Assembly: GCA_002320935.1 (NCBI GenBank)
Contig: DCLG01000060.1
Location: 24,324 to 36,441 of the forward strand
DNA: 12,118 nt
DNA from: Pedobacter sp. UBA1654
GTDB lineage: Bacteria; Bacteroidota; Bacteroidia; Sphingobacteriales; Sphingobacteriaceae
Direction of reading: 5' to 3'
Under the pieces are notes generated by a model that did no database searches, had not been told where the DNA came from, and worked only from the letters and a program-made list of their open reading frames with translations. This document shows positions 1 through 6,937 of this stretch, one piece after another; the stretch's first letter is position 1; every line of letters begins with the position of its first letter. The position numbers and the translations under genes were made by a program.

Positions 1-2276
1 GGTGTAAAGACCACCAAAGGCTTTCTGAAGTCCCGTGAAAACTGTCTACGTAGTGCATGGAAGAAGTTTGCAGGTGTAGTGCAGTTAATCACCTGCATGT
101 TGTAATCCGCACAAAGTTCCATGAAACGCTCGATCCTTGCGGATGAGTGCTCAGGCCCCTGCCCTTCATATCCATGTGGCAATAACATCACCATACCATT
201 CTCACGTTGCCACTTGGTTTCTGCACTGGCAAGATATTGGTCAATGATAATTTGTGCACCATTATTGAAATCTCCAAATTGAGCTTCCCAGATGGTTAAT
301 GCATTTGGATTGGCCATTGCATAACCATATTCAAAGCCCAATACGCCGTACTCAGAAAGGTGAGAGTTATAAATATCGAATGTAGCCTGATCGTCGCTCA
401 GGTTTGCTAATGGTACATACTCCTCTTCAGAATCTTCAAGCGTAAGTACAGCATGACGGTGAGAGAAAGTTCCTCTTTCTACGTCCTGTCCGCTTACACG
501 AACACGCTTTCCTTCCATCAACAAGGTACCGTAAGCAAGCTGCTCAGCCATAGCCCAGTCGAATATATGCGTATTGTTCGCCATATTGCTTCTTTCAGCA
601 AATAGCTTTTCGATTTTCTTAAAGAACTTTTTATCACCTGGTAATGCACTTATACGTTTAGCGATGTCAAGCAAAGTCTCTTCTTTAACAGCGGTATTCG
701 GTGAAGTTTCAAAATCATTCGGACTGGCAATGCGCATTTCTGACCATGCCCCGCCAAACTTTACATCCTTATAAGTAGAAGTTACAGCTTTGGCCTCATC
801 TAAACGCTGCTGAAGCACCGCACGGAATTCTTTTTCAATTTCTTTCTCCTGACTAGGTTTAAGGTTACCTTCTTTAATCAGTTGCTGAATATAGATGTCT
901 CTTGGATTCGCATGTTTCTCAATGATTTTGTACAACATAGGTTGGGTGAACTTTGGCTCATCCGACTCATTGTGTCCAAATCTTCTATAGCAAAGAATAT
1001 CAATAAATACGTCGTTCTTATAGCGCTGACGGTATTCCATCGCAAGATTGATGGCGTAAACCAAAGCTTCAGGATCATCACCATTAACATGGAAAACAGG
1101 TGATAAAGTAACCTTCGCAATGTCTGTACAGTATGTACTGGTACGCGCATCTTTATAATTAGTGGTAAAACCAATCTGGTTGTTGATCACCAGGTGAATG
1201 GTTCCGCCAGTCTTATAACCTTCAAGACCAGCCATCTGAATTACCTCGTAAACAATCCCTTGTCCGGCAATCGAAGCATCACCGTGAATCAGGATCGGTG
1301 CAATCCTTGAATTGTCACCTCCGTATTTAAAGTCAATCTTTGATCTTGTGATCCCTTCTACAACAGGATTTACAGTTTCCAGGTGAGATGGATTCGGGCA
1401 TAAGCTTAGGTGAACGCTTTTACCATCATTTGTGGTGACATCAGTAGAATAACCAAGGTGGTATTTTACGTCACCACCAAATGGTGATTCCGCACTATAA
1501 CTCTTACCTTCAAATTCTGCAAAAATGTCCTTGTATGTTTTCTGCATAATGTTGGCAAGCACGTTTAGTCGACCACGGTGGGCCATACCAATCACGAACT
1601 CTTCAATGCCAAGATTAGCGCCTTTTTCAATTACAGAATCAAGTGCAGGAATTAATGCTTCTGCACCTTCAAGAGAAAACCGCTTTTGACCCAGGAACTT
1701 CGTTCCAAGGAAATTTTCAAAACTTACAGCCTGATTCAGTTTGGTCAGGATGCGCATCTTTTCTTCGATAGAGAAGTTCGGCGTATTGCGTACACTTTCC
1801 ATCTTCTTCTCAATCCAGGAAAGTACTTCAGGAGTACGAACAAACTTGTATTCTGCACCGATGGAGCCGCAATAAGTTTGTTCAAGAAAAGCGATGATAT
1901 CAGACAACTTTGCTGCTCCGATTCCAATCTCTACACCTGAATTAAATACAGTGTCAAGATCTGACTCGCTCAAACCAAAGTTCTCAAGCGCCAGGGTTGG
2001 CATGTGCTTACGACGCTCGCGTACCGGGTTAGTTTTGGTAAATAAATGGCCGCGTTGACGGTATCCATTTATCATATTCAAAACATTTACTTCCTTCAAA
2101 AATTGCTCAGGGGCTACATCGTTTACCGTATTTCCAGATGCTTCTCTTCCAAAATCAAATCCTTCAAAAAACTTCTGCCAGCCAAATTCTACAGATTGGG
2201 GATCTTGTTTGTAAAGTTGGTACTGCGCATCGATATATTCGGCGTTTTCACCGCTGAGATAAGACAAATTATCCAT
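1..2276 (-). CDS. sucA: 2-oxoglutarate dehydrogenase E1 component, 3' end beyond window
   Basis: This is the thiamine-diphosphate-dependent E1 subunit of the cytoplasmic 2-oxoglutarate dehydrogenase complex, which decarboxylates 2-oxoglutarate in the TCA cycle and passes the succinyl group to E2 lipoyl domains. Reading starts at the ATG at 2276-2274 (MDNLSYLSGENAEY) and stays open to the window edge, giving about 758 of roughly 900-940 expected residues. The start has the typical E1 N-terminal segment (FGWQKFFEGF). Then come MAHRGRLNVLA near residue 231, KYHLGYSTD with His273, NPSHLE, and HGDASIAGQG with His331, which are the cofactor-site signatures of the family. YRRFGHNESDEP and, at the edge, ALRRQFSRDFRKPLVVFT also match. 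I sampled the frame at several points and it is consistent, so I see no frameshift. The E2 gene sucB is often next downstream, but it would lie outside the window. A Bacteroidota-type promoter precedes it at 2301-2334. Identification is secure. Confidence 0.96.
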   Translation of the reverse strand, partial: MDNLSYLSGENAEYIDAQYQLYKQDPQSVEFGWQKFFEGFDFGREASGNTVNDVAPEQFLKEVNVLNMINGYRQRGHLFTKTNPVRERRKHMPTLALENFGLSESDLDTVFNSGVEIGIGAAKLSDIIAFLEQTYCGSIGAEYKFVRTPEVLSWIEKKMESVRNTPNFSIEEKMRILTKLNQAVSFENFLGTKFLGQKRFSLEGAEALIPALDSVIEKGANLGIEEFVIGMAHRGRLNVLANIMQKTYKDIFAEFEGKSYSAESPFGGDVKYHLGYSTDVTTNDGKSVHLSLCPNPSHLETVNPVVEGITRSKIDFKYGGDNSRIAPILIHGDASIAGQGIVYEVIQMAGLEGYKTGGTIHLVINNQIGFTTNYKDARTSTYCTDIAKVTLSPVFHVNGDDPEALVYAINLAMEYRQRYKNDVFIDILCYRRFGHNESDEPKFTQPMLYKIIEKHANPRDIYIQQLIKEGNLKPSQEKEIEKEFRAVLQQRLDEAKAVTSTYKDVKFGGAWSEMRIASPNDFETSPNTAVKEETLLDIAKRISALPGDKKFFKKIEKLFAERSNMANNTHIFDWAMAEQLAYGTLLMEGKRVRVSGQDVERGTFSHRHAVLTLEDSEEEYVPLANLSDDQATFDIYNSHLSEYGVLGFEYGYAMANPNALTIWEAQFGDFNNGAQIIIDQYLASAETKWQRENGMVMLLPHGYEGQGPEHSSARIERFMELCADYNMQVINCTTPANFFHALRRQFSRDFRKPLVVFT

Positions 2277-2300
2277 GTGTTTCAATTGCTATAAGTCATG

Positions 2301-2334
2301 CAAAATTAGGATTTTACCATTAAGAACGGGCAAA
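2301..2334 (-). promoter_or_regulatory. Predicted Bacteroidota-type promoter of sucA
   Basis: On the minus strand TTTG (2334-2331) and TAATTTTG (2308-2301) match the Bacteroidota -33 TTTG and -7 TAnnTTTG boxes exactly, with a 22-base spacer. Transcription would begin near 2296, giving a leader of about 20 bases before the ATG at 2276. The promoter fills the 63-base gap between the B12-regulator stop and sucA, so sucA probably has its own transcription start. Start-site position is inferred. Confidence 0.6.
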
Positions 2335-2339
2335 ATACT

Positions 2340-3218
2340 TCATATTTCTTCCAGAAAGCCCACTAAATCACACACATTTTTAAGTGGTTTCAATTGATCG
2401 TTAACGACAATATCAAATTCAGAGATCAAACTTCCAGCTACAATTACCGGAACGTCTAAATTCTCAATTAGTTTATTTAGAATTTTATTAATGTCCTTAC
2501 CAAGATTTAACGAGGTCAGTACAATAAAAGCATAATCTGGTTTATAACTTTCAATAACTTTTTTCAAATCCGAGTAGGGAATCTCCTGTCCGAGATAAAG
2601 CGTTTCATGGCCGCAGCTTTTTAACAGATACCTCGCAAAAAGCAATCCGGTCTCATGAAGCTCTGCTTCCGGCAAAAACAGTATAAATCTTCTCGGGTCT
2701 TTATTTCTTGGTTTATCCAACTTATCAATTTCCACGATCAGACGGTCACGAATAAGATTTGCCGCAAAATGTTCATGTGACGGATCTATTGCGCCGATCT
2801 GCCAAAGCATGCCAATCTTTTTCATAAAAGGAAATAGCACCTGATCCATGGTTTTTGTTAAGCCAAGTTCAGAAATGCAGCTGCTGAGGATTTTTGAAAA
2901 TGCAGCTTCATCATATTTGATGGTGGCATTGGATAGATTAATCAGCTGTACAGACTCATTGCCCCATTCCGTTTTGAGTTGCAGCACCAAATCAGCGATC
3001 TTCTCCCTGCTCATTTTCGCAATCTTGCTGATCTTGTAGCCGTTCTCATTCAGCGCAACAATATTCAGCAACATTTTGAGATCCTCCTCATCATAATACC
3101 TGATGTTGGTGGGCGTGCGCTTTGGAGGCACCAGATTATACCTGATTTCCCAGGCCCGAATTGTATGGGCTTTAATACCAATCAGTCCTTCTATGTCGCT
3201 TATTGAATATTTCCTCAC
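2340..3218 (-). CDS. MerR-family regulator with B12-binding domain (CarH/LitR type)
   Basis: Probable light-responsive transcription factor of 292 aa using adenosylcobalamin as chromophore. Residues 4-70 form a MerR-type winged helix (YSISDIEGLIGIKAHTIRAWE, then a wing with RYYDEEDL). Residues about 100-165 are the helical cap of B12-binding domains and carry the W-x9-EH motif (Trp139, Glu149, His150) that CarH proteins use to cover the adenosyl group. Residues 177-265 form the Rossmann-like B12 domain with ELHETG (186-191), where His188 fits the lower axial ligand. The later TSL (235-237) fits, but the usual GG near the end is AGS (261-263). The start is a GTG; no in-frame ATG lies nearby and the HTH begins at once. 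It lies 75 bases downstream of the cryptochrome gene on the same strand, with a palindrome and repeated half-sites just upstream that suggest autoregulation. In the family, the dark tetramer represses and light releases DNA; for this protein that is inference. The residue after Trp139 is Gln, where I recall Thermus CarH having the upper His ligand. Confidence 0.9.
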   Translation of the reverse strand: MRKYSISDIEGLIGIKAHTIRAWEIRYNLVPPKRTPTNIRYYDEEDLKMLLNIVALNENGYKISKIAKMSREKIADLVLQLKTEWGNESVQLINLSNATIKYDEAAFSKILSSCISELGLTKTMDQVLFPFMKKIGMLWQIGAIDPSHEHFAANLIRDRLIVEIDKLDKPRNKDPRRFILFLPEAELHETGLLFARYLLKSCGHETLYLGQEIPYSDLKKVIESYKPDYAFIVLTSLNLGKDINKILNKLIENLDVPVIVAGSLISEFDIVVNDQLKPLKNVCDLVGFLEEI

Positions 3219-3220
3219 GA

Positions 3221-3254
3221 GTTTACAACAACTAATGTTCCGGTTTGTTTACAA
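3221..3254 (-). repeat. Direct repeat of TTGTAAAC upstream of the MerR/B12 gene
   Basis: On the minus strand the 8-mer TTGTAAAC occurs at 3254-3247 (inside the palindrome) and again at 3228-3221, immediately before the GTG start. The copies are 26 bases apart. A related TTGTATAAC lies at 4591-4583 before the cryptochrome gene. Recurrence at both start regions of this gene pair suggests half-sites of one regulator, but the element is short and AT-rich. Confidence 0.35.
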
Positions 3255-3257
3255 ACC
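3242..3257. promoter_or_regulatory. Perfect 16-base palindrome, candidate operator of the B12 regulator
   Basis: GGTTTGT-TT-ACAAACC is a perfect inverted repeat with 7-base arms and a 2-base centre. It is centred 31 bases upstream of the GTG start of the MerR/B12 regulator, in the 75-base gap behind the cryptochrome gene. Arms and position fit a dimeric or tetrameric repressor site. No loop-and-U-tract structure supports a terminator instead. Binding by the adjacent regulator is inference. Confidence 0.5.
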
Positions 3258-3293
3258 AAACATTCAGCAGCCTTAGAAATCAAGTGGTTAAAT

Positions 3294-4577
3294 CTAGGCG
3301 ACTGCCGCGATATTAAGAATTTTCAAGTGCTTGTCTACGTCGAAGCCATTCTTCGACTTCAGGCCTGAAACGCTATCAGCTATACACTTCCAATTACCCC
3401 AGTTGCTCGCTGCAGTGTAGTCTACAAGTGTTTCTTCGAAGTACGCAGCGCCTTTCATCCAGTCATATTTAATTACATGAACCAGGAAAGTCGCTGCCAG
3501 AATCCGCCCATAGCCGGATAAGTATCCGGTCTCTGCTAACGATTTCATATAGCCGTCAACCAAAATATGGCCAGTCTCACCACGTTTCCATTGCTCAAAA
3601 CTGGCCTCCAAAATCGGATCAACTACCGGCGCAGCGGCATCAGTCGTATGCTCAAGGTAAGGGACACCATGTTTCTTAAACATGAATCTGAAATAGTCGC
3701 GCTTAAATAGCCCAAGTATCAAATTGCTGAAGTTCGCATTACTGCCGTAGCGCTCTTCCGCTGCTTTCACAGTCCAATAAACCATTCTGGGCGACAAGCA
3801 CCCGGTGGATAGCCATGGAGATAACTGAGAAATGTATCCAGAAGGATCTGAGTTTCTGCTCGAAACCTTGATGTAAATACTCGAATCTGGCTTCAGCAAA
3901 TCGCGCAGATGCCCCAACCCTTCCTGCTCACCTCCTTTCAGGTTAGCAGTACCTGATGATATTCCAGGCAAGGTTCCGGAATAGAGATCTTCCAGTGCCG
4001 GTAACTGGCCCCAATCTTCATTTGGAACAAATGATATCGTAGTCGGCGCATCAAAGCAGGCTTTTACAATCGCATCACGTTCTGTTTTCTTGCGAAACTG
4101 CGTAAAAACATCTGGAATATCTTTGATCGGAAAAGGAAGATCTTCCTTGTTGTAAAGGGTATGCCCGATAAAGTGTTTCAGGTTCACTTCAATCTTCCAG
4201 AGCCTGTCTTCCACATTCGCCGAAACCTGGGTTTCAGCTGGCGCCACCTCGCGGTGATGGTAAACTTCGGAAATTGAATACTGCTCTACAAGCCCGGCAA
4301 TATGATCCTCCGGTAAGCCCTGAACGATAAGCAGATCTCCACCCATGCGCTGAAATGACTGTCGAAGCGCATTTACACTTTCCAGCAGGAAATTGGTCCG
4401 CATGGTGCTGGATCTATGAAAACCCAACTGGTCAAAATGCCTCGGATCAAAAAAGTAAACCGGCAGAATAGCATCTGACTTAGAAATTGCTTCAACCAGC
4501 ATCTCATTATCGTGCAAGCGAAGATCATTTCTAAACCAAACTAGAATGCGTTTTGACTTCATTAAGGGACTGGACAT
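3294..4577 (-). CDS. Divergent DASH-type cryptochrome/photolyase family protein
   Basis: A 427-residue FAD-domain protein of the photolyase/cryptochrome family, closest in feel to CRY-DASH. Residues 9-135 are the Rossmann-like antenna domain (ILVWFRNDLRLHDNE). LYNKEDLPFP (141-150) and IPDVFTQFRKKTE (154-166) are DASH hallmarks. The FAD domain shows LSPWLSTGCLSPR (252-264), RDYFRF (293-298), DWM (Trp373) and SNWGNW (391-396), keeping the Asn near flavin N5 (Asn392) and two Trp of the electron chain (Trp373, Trp396). Substrate-pocket residues of photolyases are lost: Gly289 and Lys292 stand where E. coli photolyase has Glu274 and Trp277, Asp320 where it has Trp306, and Gly355 where it has Asn341. 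The C-terminus stops soon after DVDKHLKIL, short of the usual final segment. It may be a photosensor rather than a repair enzyme. Translation may instead begin at Met6 (4562), which suits the nearby promoter better. The B12 regulator follows in the same direction. Confidence 0.88.
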   Translation of the reverse strand: MSSPLMKSKRILVWFRNDLRLHDNEMLVEAISKSDAILPVYFFDPRHFDQLGFHRSSTMRTNFLLESVNALRQSFQRMGGDLLIVQGLPEDHIAGLVEQYSISEVYHHREVAPAETQVSANVEDRLWKIEVNLKHFIGHTLYNKEDLPFPIKDIPDVFTQFRKKTERDAIVKACFDAPTTISFVPNEDWGQLPALEDLYSGTLPGISSGTANLKGGEQEGLGHLRDLLKPDSSIYIKVSSRNSDPSGYISQLSPWLSTGCLSPRMVYWTVKAAEERYGSNANFSNLILGLFKRDYFRFMFKKHGVPYLEHTTDAAAPVVDPILEASFEQWKRGETGHILVDGYMKSLAETGYLSGYGRILAATFLVHVIKYDWMKGAAYFEETLVDYTAASNWGNWKCIADSVSGLKSKNGFDVDKHLKILNIAAVA

Positions 4578-4727
4578 AGTGTGTTATACAAAAATATACG
4601 ATATTTTAGCTTAGCAGAAATCAAGGGGTGAATAATTACACTATCAAAACAAAACAGCTACTTTACACGCTATTTTCGTAACAATCTCCGAACTAAAACC
4701 AATTAAGTTCAAAATAGTTATGGTAAT
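4578..4727. other. Divergent intergenic region of the light cluster
   Basis: These 150 bases separate the minus-strand cryptochrome/regulator pair from the plus-strand SDR/photolyase pair and must hold both promoters. The cryptochrome side has the TATTTTTG box described separately. On the plus side TATTTTCG (4671-4678) is one base off the TAnnTTTG consensus, about 50 bases before the ATG at 4728, without a clear -33 partner. The region is AT-rich, and I see no strong inverted repeat or Shine-Dalgarno sequence. Confidence 0.5.
4583..4596 (-). promoter_or_regulatory. Candidate -7 box of the cryptochrome gene overlapped by a TTGTATAAC site
   Basis: TATTTTTG at 4596-4589 (minus strand) fits the Bacteroidota -7 consensus TAnnTTTG; no good -33 TTTG lies at the usual distance. 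TTGTATAAC (4591-4583) overlaps its 3' end and resembles the TTGTAAAC half-sites before the B12 regulator gene. GTATA also repeats 10 bases apart here, one helical turn. A repressor on this site would block polymerase. The leader would be about 9 bases to ATG 4577 or 24 bases to ATG 4562. Confidence 0.42.
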
Positions 4728-5630
4728 ATGGAAAAGCAGGTATTAATAACAGGCGCAACTGGAATGATCGGCAGATCACTTGTACCAGCCCTCATTAAGA
4801 AGGGCTACAAAGTATCCATTCTGAGCCGACGTGCCAAACCGCTACCCAATACGCGCGTTTTCCTTTGGAACGTCGAAAATCAAACAATTGATAGTGGCTG
4901 TTTTGAGGGCGTTTCAACCATCATCCACCTGGCAGGAGAAAATATCGCCGGGAAACGCTGGACGGAAAAGCGGAAACAGGAGTTACTCGATAGTCGCACA
5001 AATTCCACAAAACTGTTGTACAAGGGGCTCGCAAACTGCAGCCATCAAGTTCGCAGTTTTATCTCTGCTTCTGCCGTGGGCTACTATGGAGACCGCGGTG
5101 ATGAGACCCTGAATGAATCCAGCGAAGCTGGATCGGGGTTTTTAGCAGAATGTTGCAAACGCTGGGAAGCTGCTGTTGATGAGGGACGAGCCCTCGACCT
5201 TCGCATTGTGAAACTTAGAACTGGTTTTATCCTGCATAAAAGTCAGGGTGGGTTACCACTAATGGCCTTGCCCGTAAAGCATTATGCTGCTGCACCACTC
5301 GGTAGTGGCAATCAATGGGTCCCATGGATTCATATCGAAGACATGGTAAACCTTTACATTCATGCGCTTGAGCATGATTTGAAGGGCGTTTACAATGCTA
5401 CCGCGCCCAGCCCTGTTACCAACAAGACCTTCACCCGGGAACTCGCCAAAAGATTGAAACGACCAGTATGGCCACTAACCGTTCCCAGCGTCATGATTGA
5501 AATCATTATGGGCGGAATGAGCGCAGTTGCACTAAGCAGCACAAACACGAAGGCCCAGAAAATACTGGACACTGACTTTAAATTCAAGTACACCCTGCTG
5601 CAGGATGCCCTTGCAGAAATATACCCATGA
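4728..5630 (+). CDS. TIGR01777-family SDR oxidoreductase (YfcH-like)
   Basis: A 300-residue extended short-chain dehydrogenase-like protein of the TIGR01777 group (E. coli YfcH type); its substrate is unknown. The N-terminus has the dinucleotide-binding loop TGATGMIG (8-15), followed by SRR (33-35), which suits NADP. Family landmarks are HLAGENIAGKRW (67-78), SASAVGYYGDRG (113-124, with the Tyr119/Tyr120 region where SDRs keep the active-site Tyr), GSGNQWVPWIHIED (192-205) and NATAPSPVTN (223-232). The last 75 or so residues match the C-terminal domain called DUF1731. The length is normal for the family. Its TGA overlaps the ATG of the photolyase gene by 4 bases (ATGA), so the two are co-transcribed and probably translationally coupled. 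From memory, such proteins recur beside photolyase genes in other bacteria, which hints at a role in light or oxidative stress. I cannot name a reaction. Confidence 0.92.
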   Translation: MEKQVLITGATGMIGRSLVPALIKKGYKVSILSRRAKPLPNTRVFLWNVENQTIDSGCFEGVSTIIHLAGENIAGKRWTEKRKQELLDSRTNSTKLLYKGLANCSHQVRSFISASAVGYYGDRGDETLNESSEAGSGFLAECCKRWEAAVDEGRALDLRIVKLRTGFILHKSQGGLPLMALPVKHYAAAPLGSGNQWVPWIHIEDMVNLYIHALEHDLKGVYNATAPSPVTNKTFTRELAKRLKRPVWPLTVPSVMIEIIMGGMSAVALSSTNTKAQKILDTDFKFKYTLLQDALAEIYP

Positions 5631-6937
5631 GAGAAGAGATTTGCATTTGCTGGCTCCGCCGCGACTTAAGAATTGAAGACAATGCCGCGTTACATGCTGC
5701 CCTGAAATCAGGTTTTCCTGTACTGCTGCTGTTCATATTTGACAAAGCCATTTTAGATCCATTGCCGACGGAAGACCGAAGAGTGGTATTTATTCACCGC
5801 AGCCTAAACAGACTGAAAGATCGGCTGGAGCAAATGGGCAGCACCCTGATGATCAAATATGGCATGCCCCCTGATGTCTGGGAGGAACTTATTGCAACTT
5901 TCAATGTGAAAGCAGTTTATACCAACCATGACTACGAACCTTACGCCAAGCAGCGGGACCAGGAAGTATCCAATATCCTTAATGGGAAAAGCATTCCATT
6001 TCTGACCTACAAAGATCAGGTCATTTTTGAGAAATCAGAAATTGTGAAGCCAGATGGAAAACCATACACGGTGTTCACCCCCTATTCCAAACAATGGAAA
6101 ATAAAGCTCAACGATTTCTACATCAAAGCTTACCCAACTGAGCAATACCTCGAAAATCTTTTGCGCTGCGAGCCATCCAAAATGCCGTCCCTGACCGGCC
6201 TGGGATTCAAGGACATGAACATTGACTTTCCAGGAGTAGATTTCGCTGCAAAGCTCGCCAGCTACGAACTTCGCAGGGATTATCCTGCTGATGACGCCAC
6301 AAGCTATATTGGCCTGCATCTCAGATTCGGCACCATCAGCATTCGAGAAGCTGCAAGAACAGCTCTGGCCAATCATGCAGACAAATGGCTGTCGGAGTTA
6401 ATCTGGCGGGACTTCTACATGATGATACTCCATCATTTTCCCCAAGTTCAGCACCAGGCTTTTAAGCCCGCGTACGATCGCATTCAATGGCGGAACAATG
6501 AACAGGAGTTTGAAGCCTGGTGCAACGGCAGGACCGGATACCCCATCGTAGACGCGGGCATGGAGCAACTTAATCAAACCGGGTTTATGCATAACCGCGT
6601 GCGTATGGTAGTTGCAAGCTTTCTAACGAAGCACCTGCTGATCGATTGGAGATGGGGCGAAGCTTACTTTGCTGAGAAACTCCTGGACTATGAGCTGGCC
6701 AGTAATGTGGGCGGGTGGCAGTGGGCGTGCGGAAGTGGCAATGATGCCGCACCATTCTTCCGGGTGTTTAACCCCGAACTCCAAGCGAAGAAGTTCGACC
6801 CAAAGAACCAATACATTTATAAATGGGCCCCCCAGTATAAACAAGAAAAGCATGACCCACCAATTGTGGATCATGCTTTTGCCAGAGACCGGATGCTCCG
6901 GGTATATAAAGCCGCTTTAAACGACGGCCCGGTTTAA
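5627..6937 (+). CDS. phrB: Deoxyribodipyrimidine photolyase, class I CPD type
   Basis: A 436-residue light-driven DNA repair enzyme that splits cyclobutane pyrimidine dimers using reduced FAD. Residues 5-130 form the antenna-binding Rossmann domain (ICWLRRDLRIEDNAALHAAL). The catalytic FAD domain is complete. It includes ELIWRDFY with Glu257 and Trp260 (E. coli Glu274/Trp277, dimer contacts) and Trp288 (E. coli Trp306). It also has GRTGYPIVDAGM (301-312), MHNRVRM with Asn323, DWR with Trp341, and SNVGGWQW with Asn360 and Trp364 (E. coli Asn378/Trp382). So the full electron-transfer Trp triad and the dimer pocket are present, unlike in the paralogue at 3294-4577. The C-terminal PPIVDHAFARDRML is also typical. 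The start overlaps the preceding stop (ATGA). At the other end the TAA overlaps the stop of the convergent FKBP gene. A hairpin at 6846-6880 lies inside its coding sequence. Confidence 0.97.
   Translation: MREEICICWLRRDLRIEDNAALHAALKSGFPVLLLFIFDKAILDPLPTEDRRVVFIHRSLNRLKDRLEQMGSTLMIKYGMPPDVWEELIATFNVKAVYTNHDYEPYAKQRDQEVSNILNGKSIPFLTYKDQVIFEKSEIVKPDGKPYTVFTPYSKQWKIKLNDFYIKAYPTEQYLENLLRCEPSKMPSLTGLGFKDMNIDFPGVDFAAKLASYELRRDYPADDATSYIGLHLRFGTISIREAARTALANHADKWLSELIWRDFYMMILHHFPQVQHQAFKPAYDRIQWRNNEQEFEAWCNGRTGYPIVDAGMEQLNQTGFMHNRVRMVVASFLTKHLLIDWRWGEAYFAEKLLDYELASNVGGWQWACGSGNDAAPFFRVFNPELQAKKFDPKNQYIYKWAPQYKQEKHDPPIVDHAFARDRMLRVYKAALNDGPV
6846..6880 (-). terminator. Terminator-like hairpin for the FKBP operon inside the photolyase gene
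   Basis: Arms 6846-6855 (AAAAGCATGA) and 6871-6880 (TCATGCTTTT) are perfectly complementary. Inside them CCAC (6857-6860) pairs GTGG (6866-6869) around the loop CAATT. Position 6856/6870 is C-A on the plus strand but a U-G wobble on the minus strand, so the minus RNA forms an unbroken 15-pair stem. It is followed by a U-rich tail (TTTTCTTGTTTAT). This lies about 55 bases past the FKBP stop at 6934 and encodes photolyase residues near 407-418 on the other strand. Termination is inferred from structure. Confidence 0.6.

Noticed and set aside
574..774. Open frames on the plus strand across 574-2294
   Set aside because: All lie opposite the sucA coding frame, which has several conserved motifs.
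4671..4678. TATTTTCG as promoter of the SDR/photolyase operon
   Set aside because: One mismatch to TAnnTTTG and no -33 box; kept only as a note in the intergenic entry.
6035..6376. 113-codon open frame opposite the photolyase gene
   Set aside because: Shadow of photolyase; no start context or domain.
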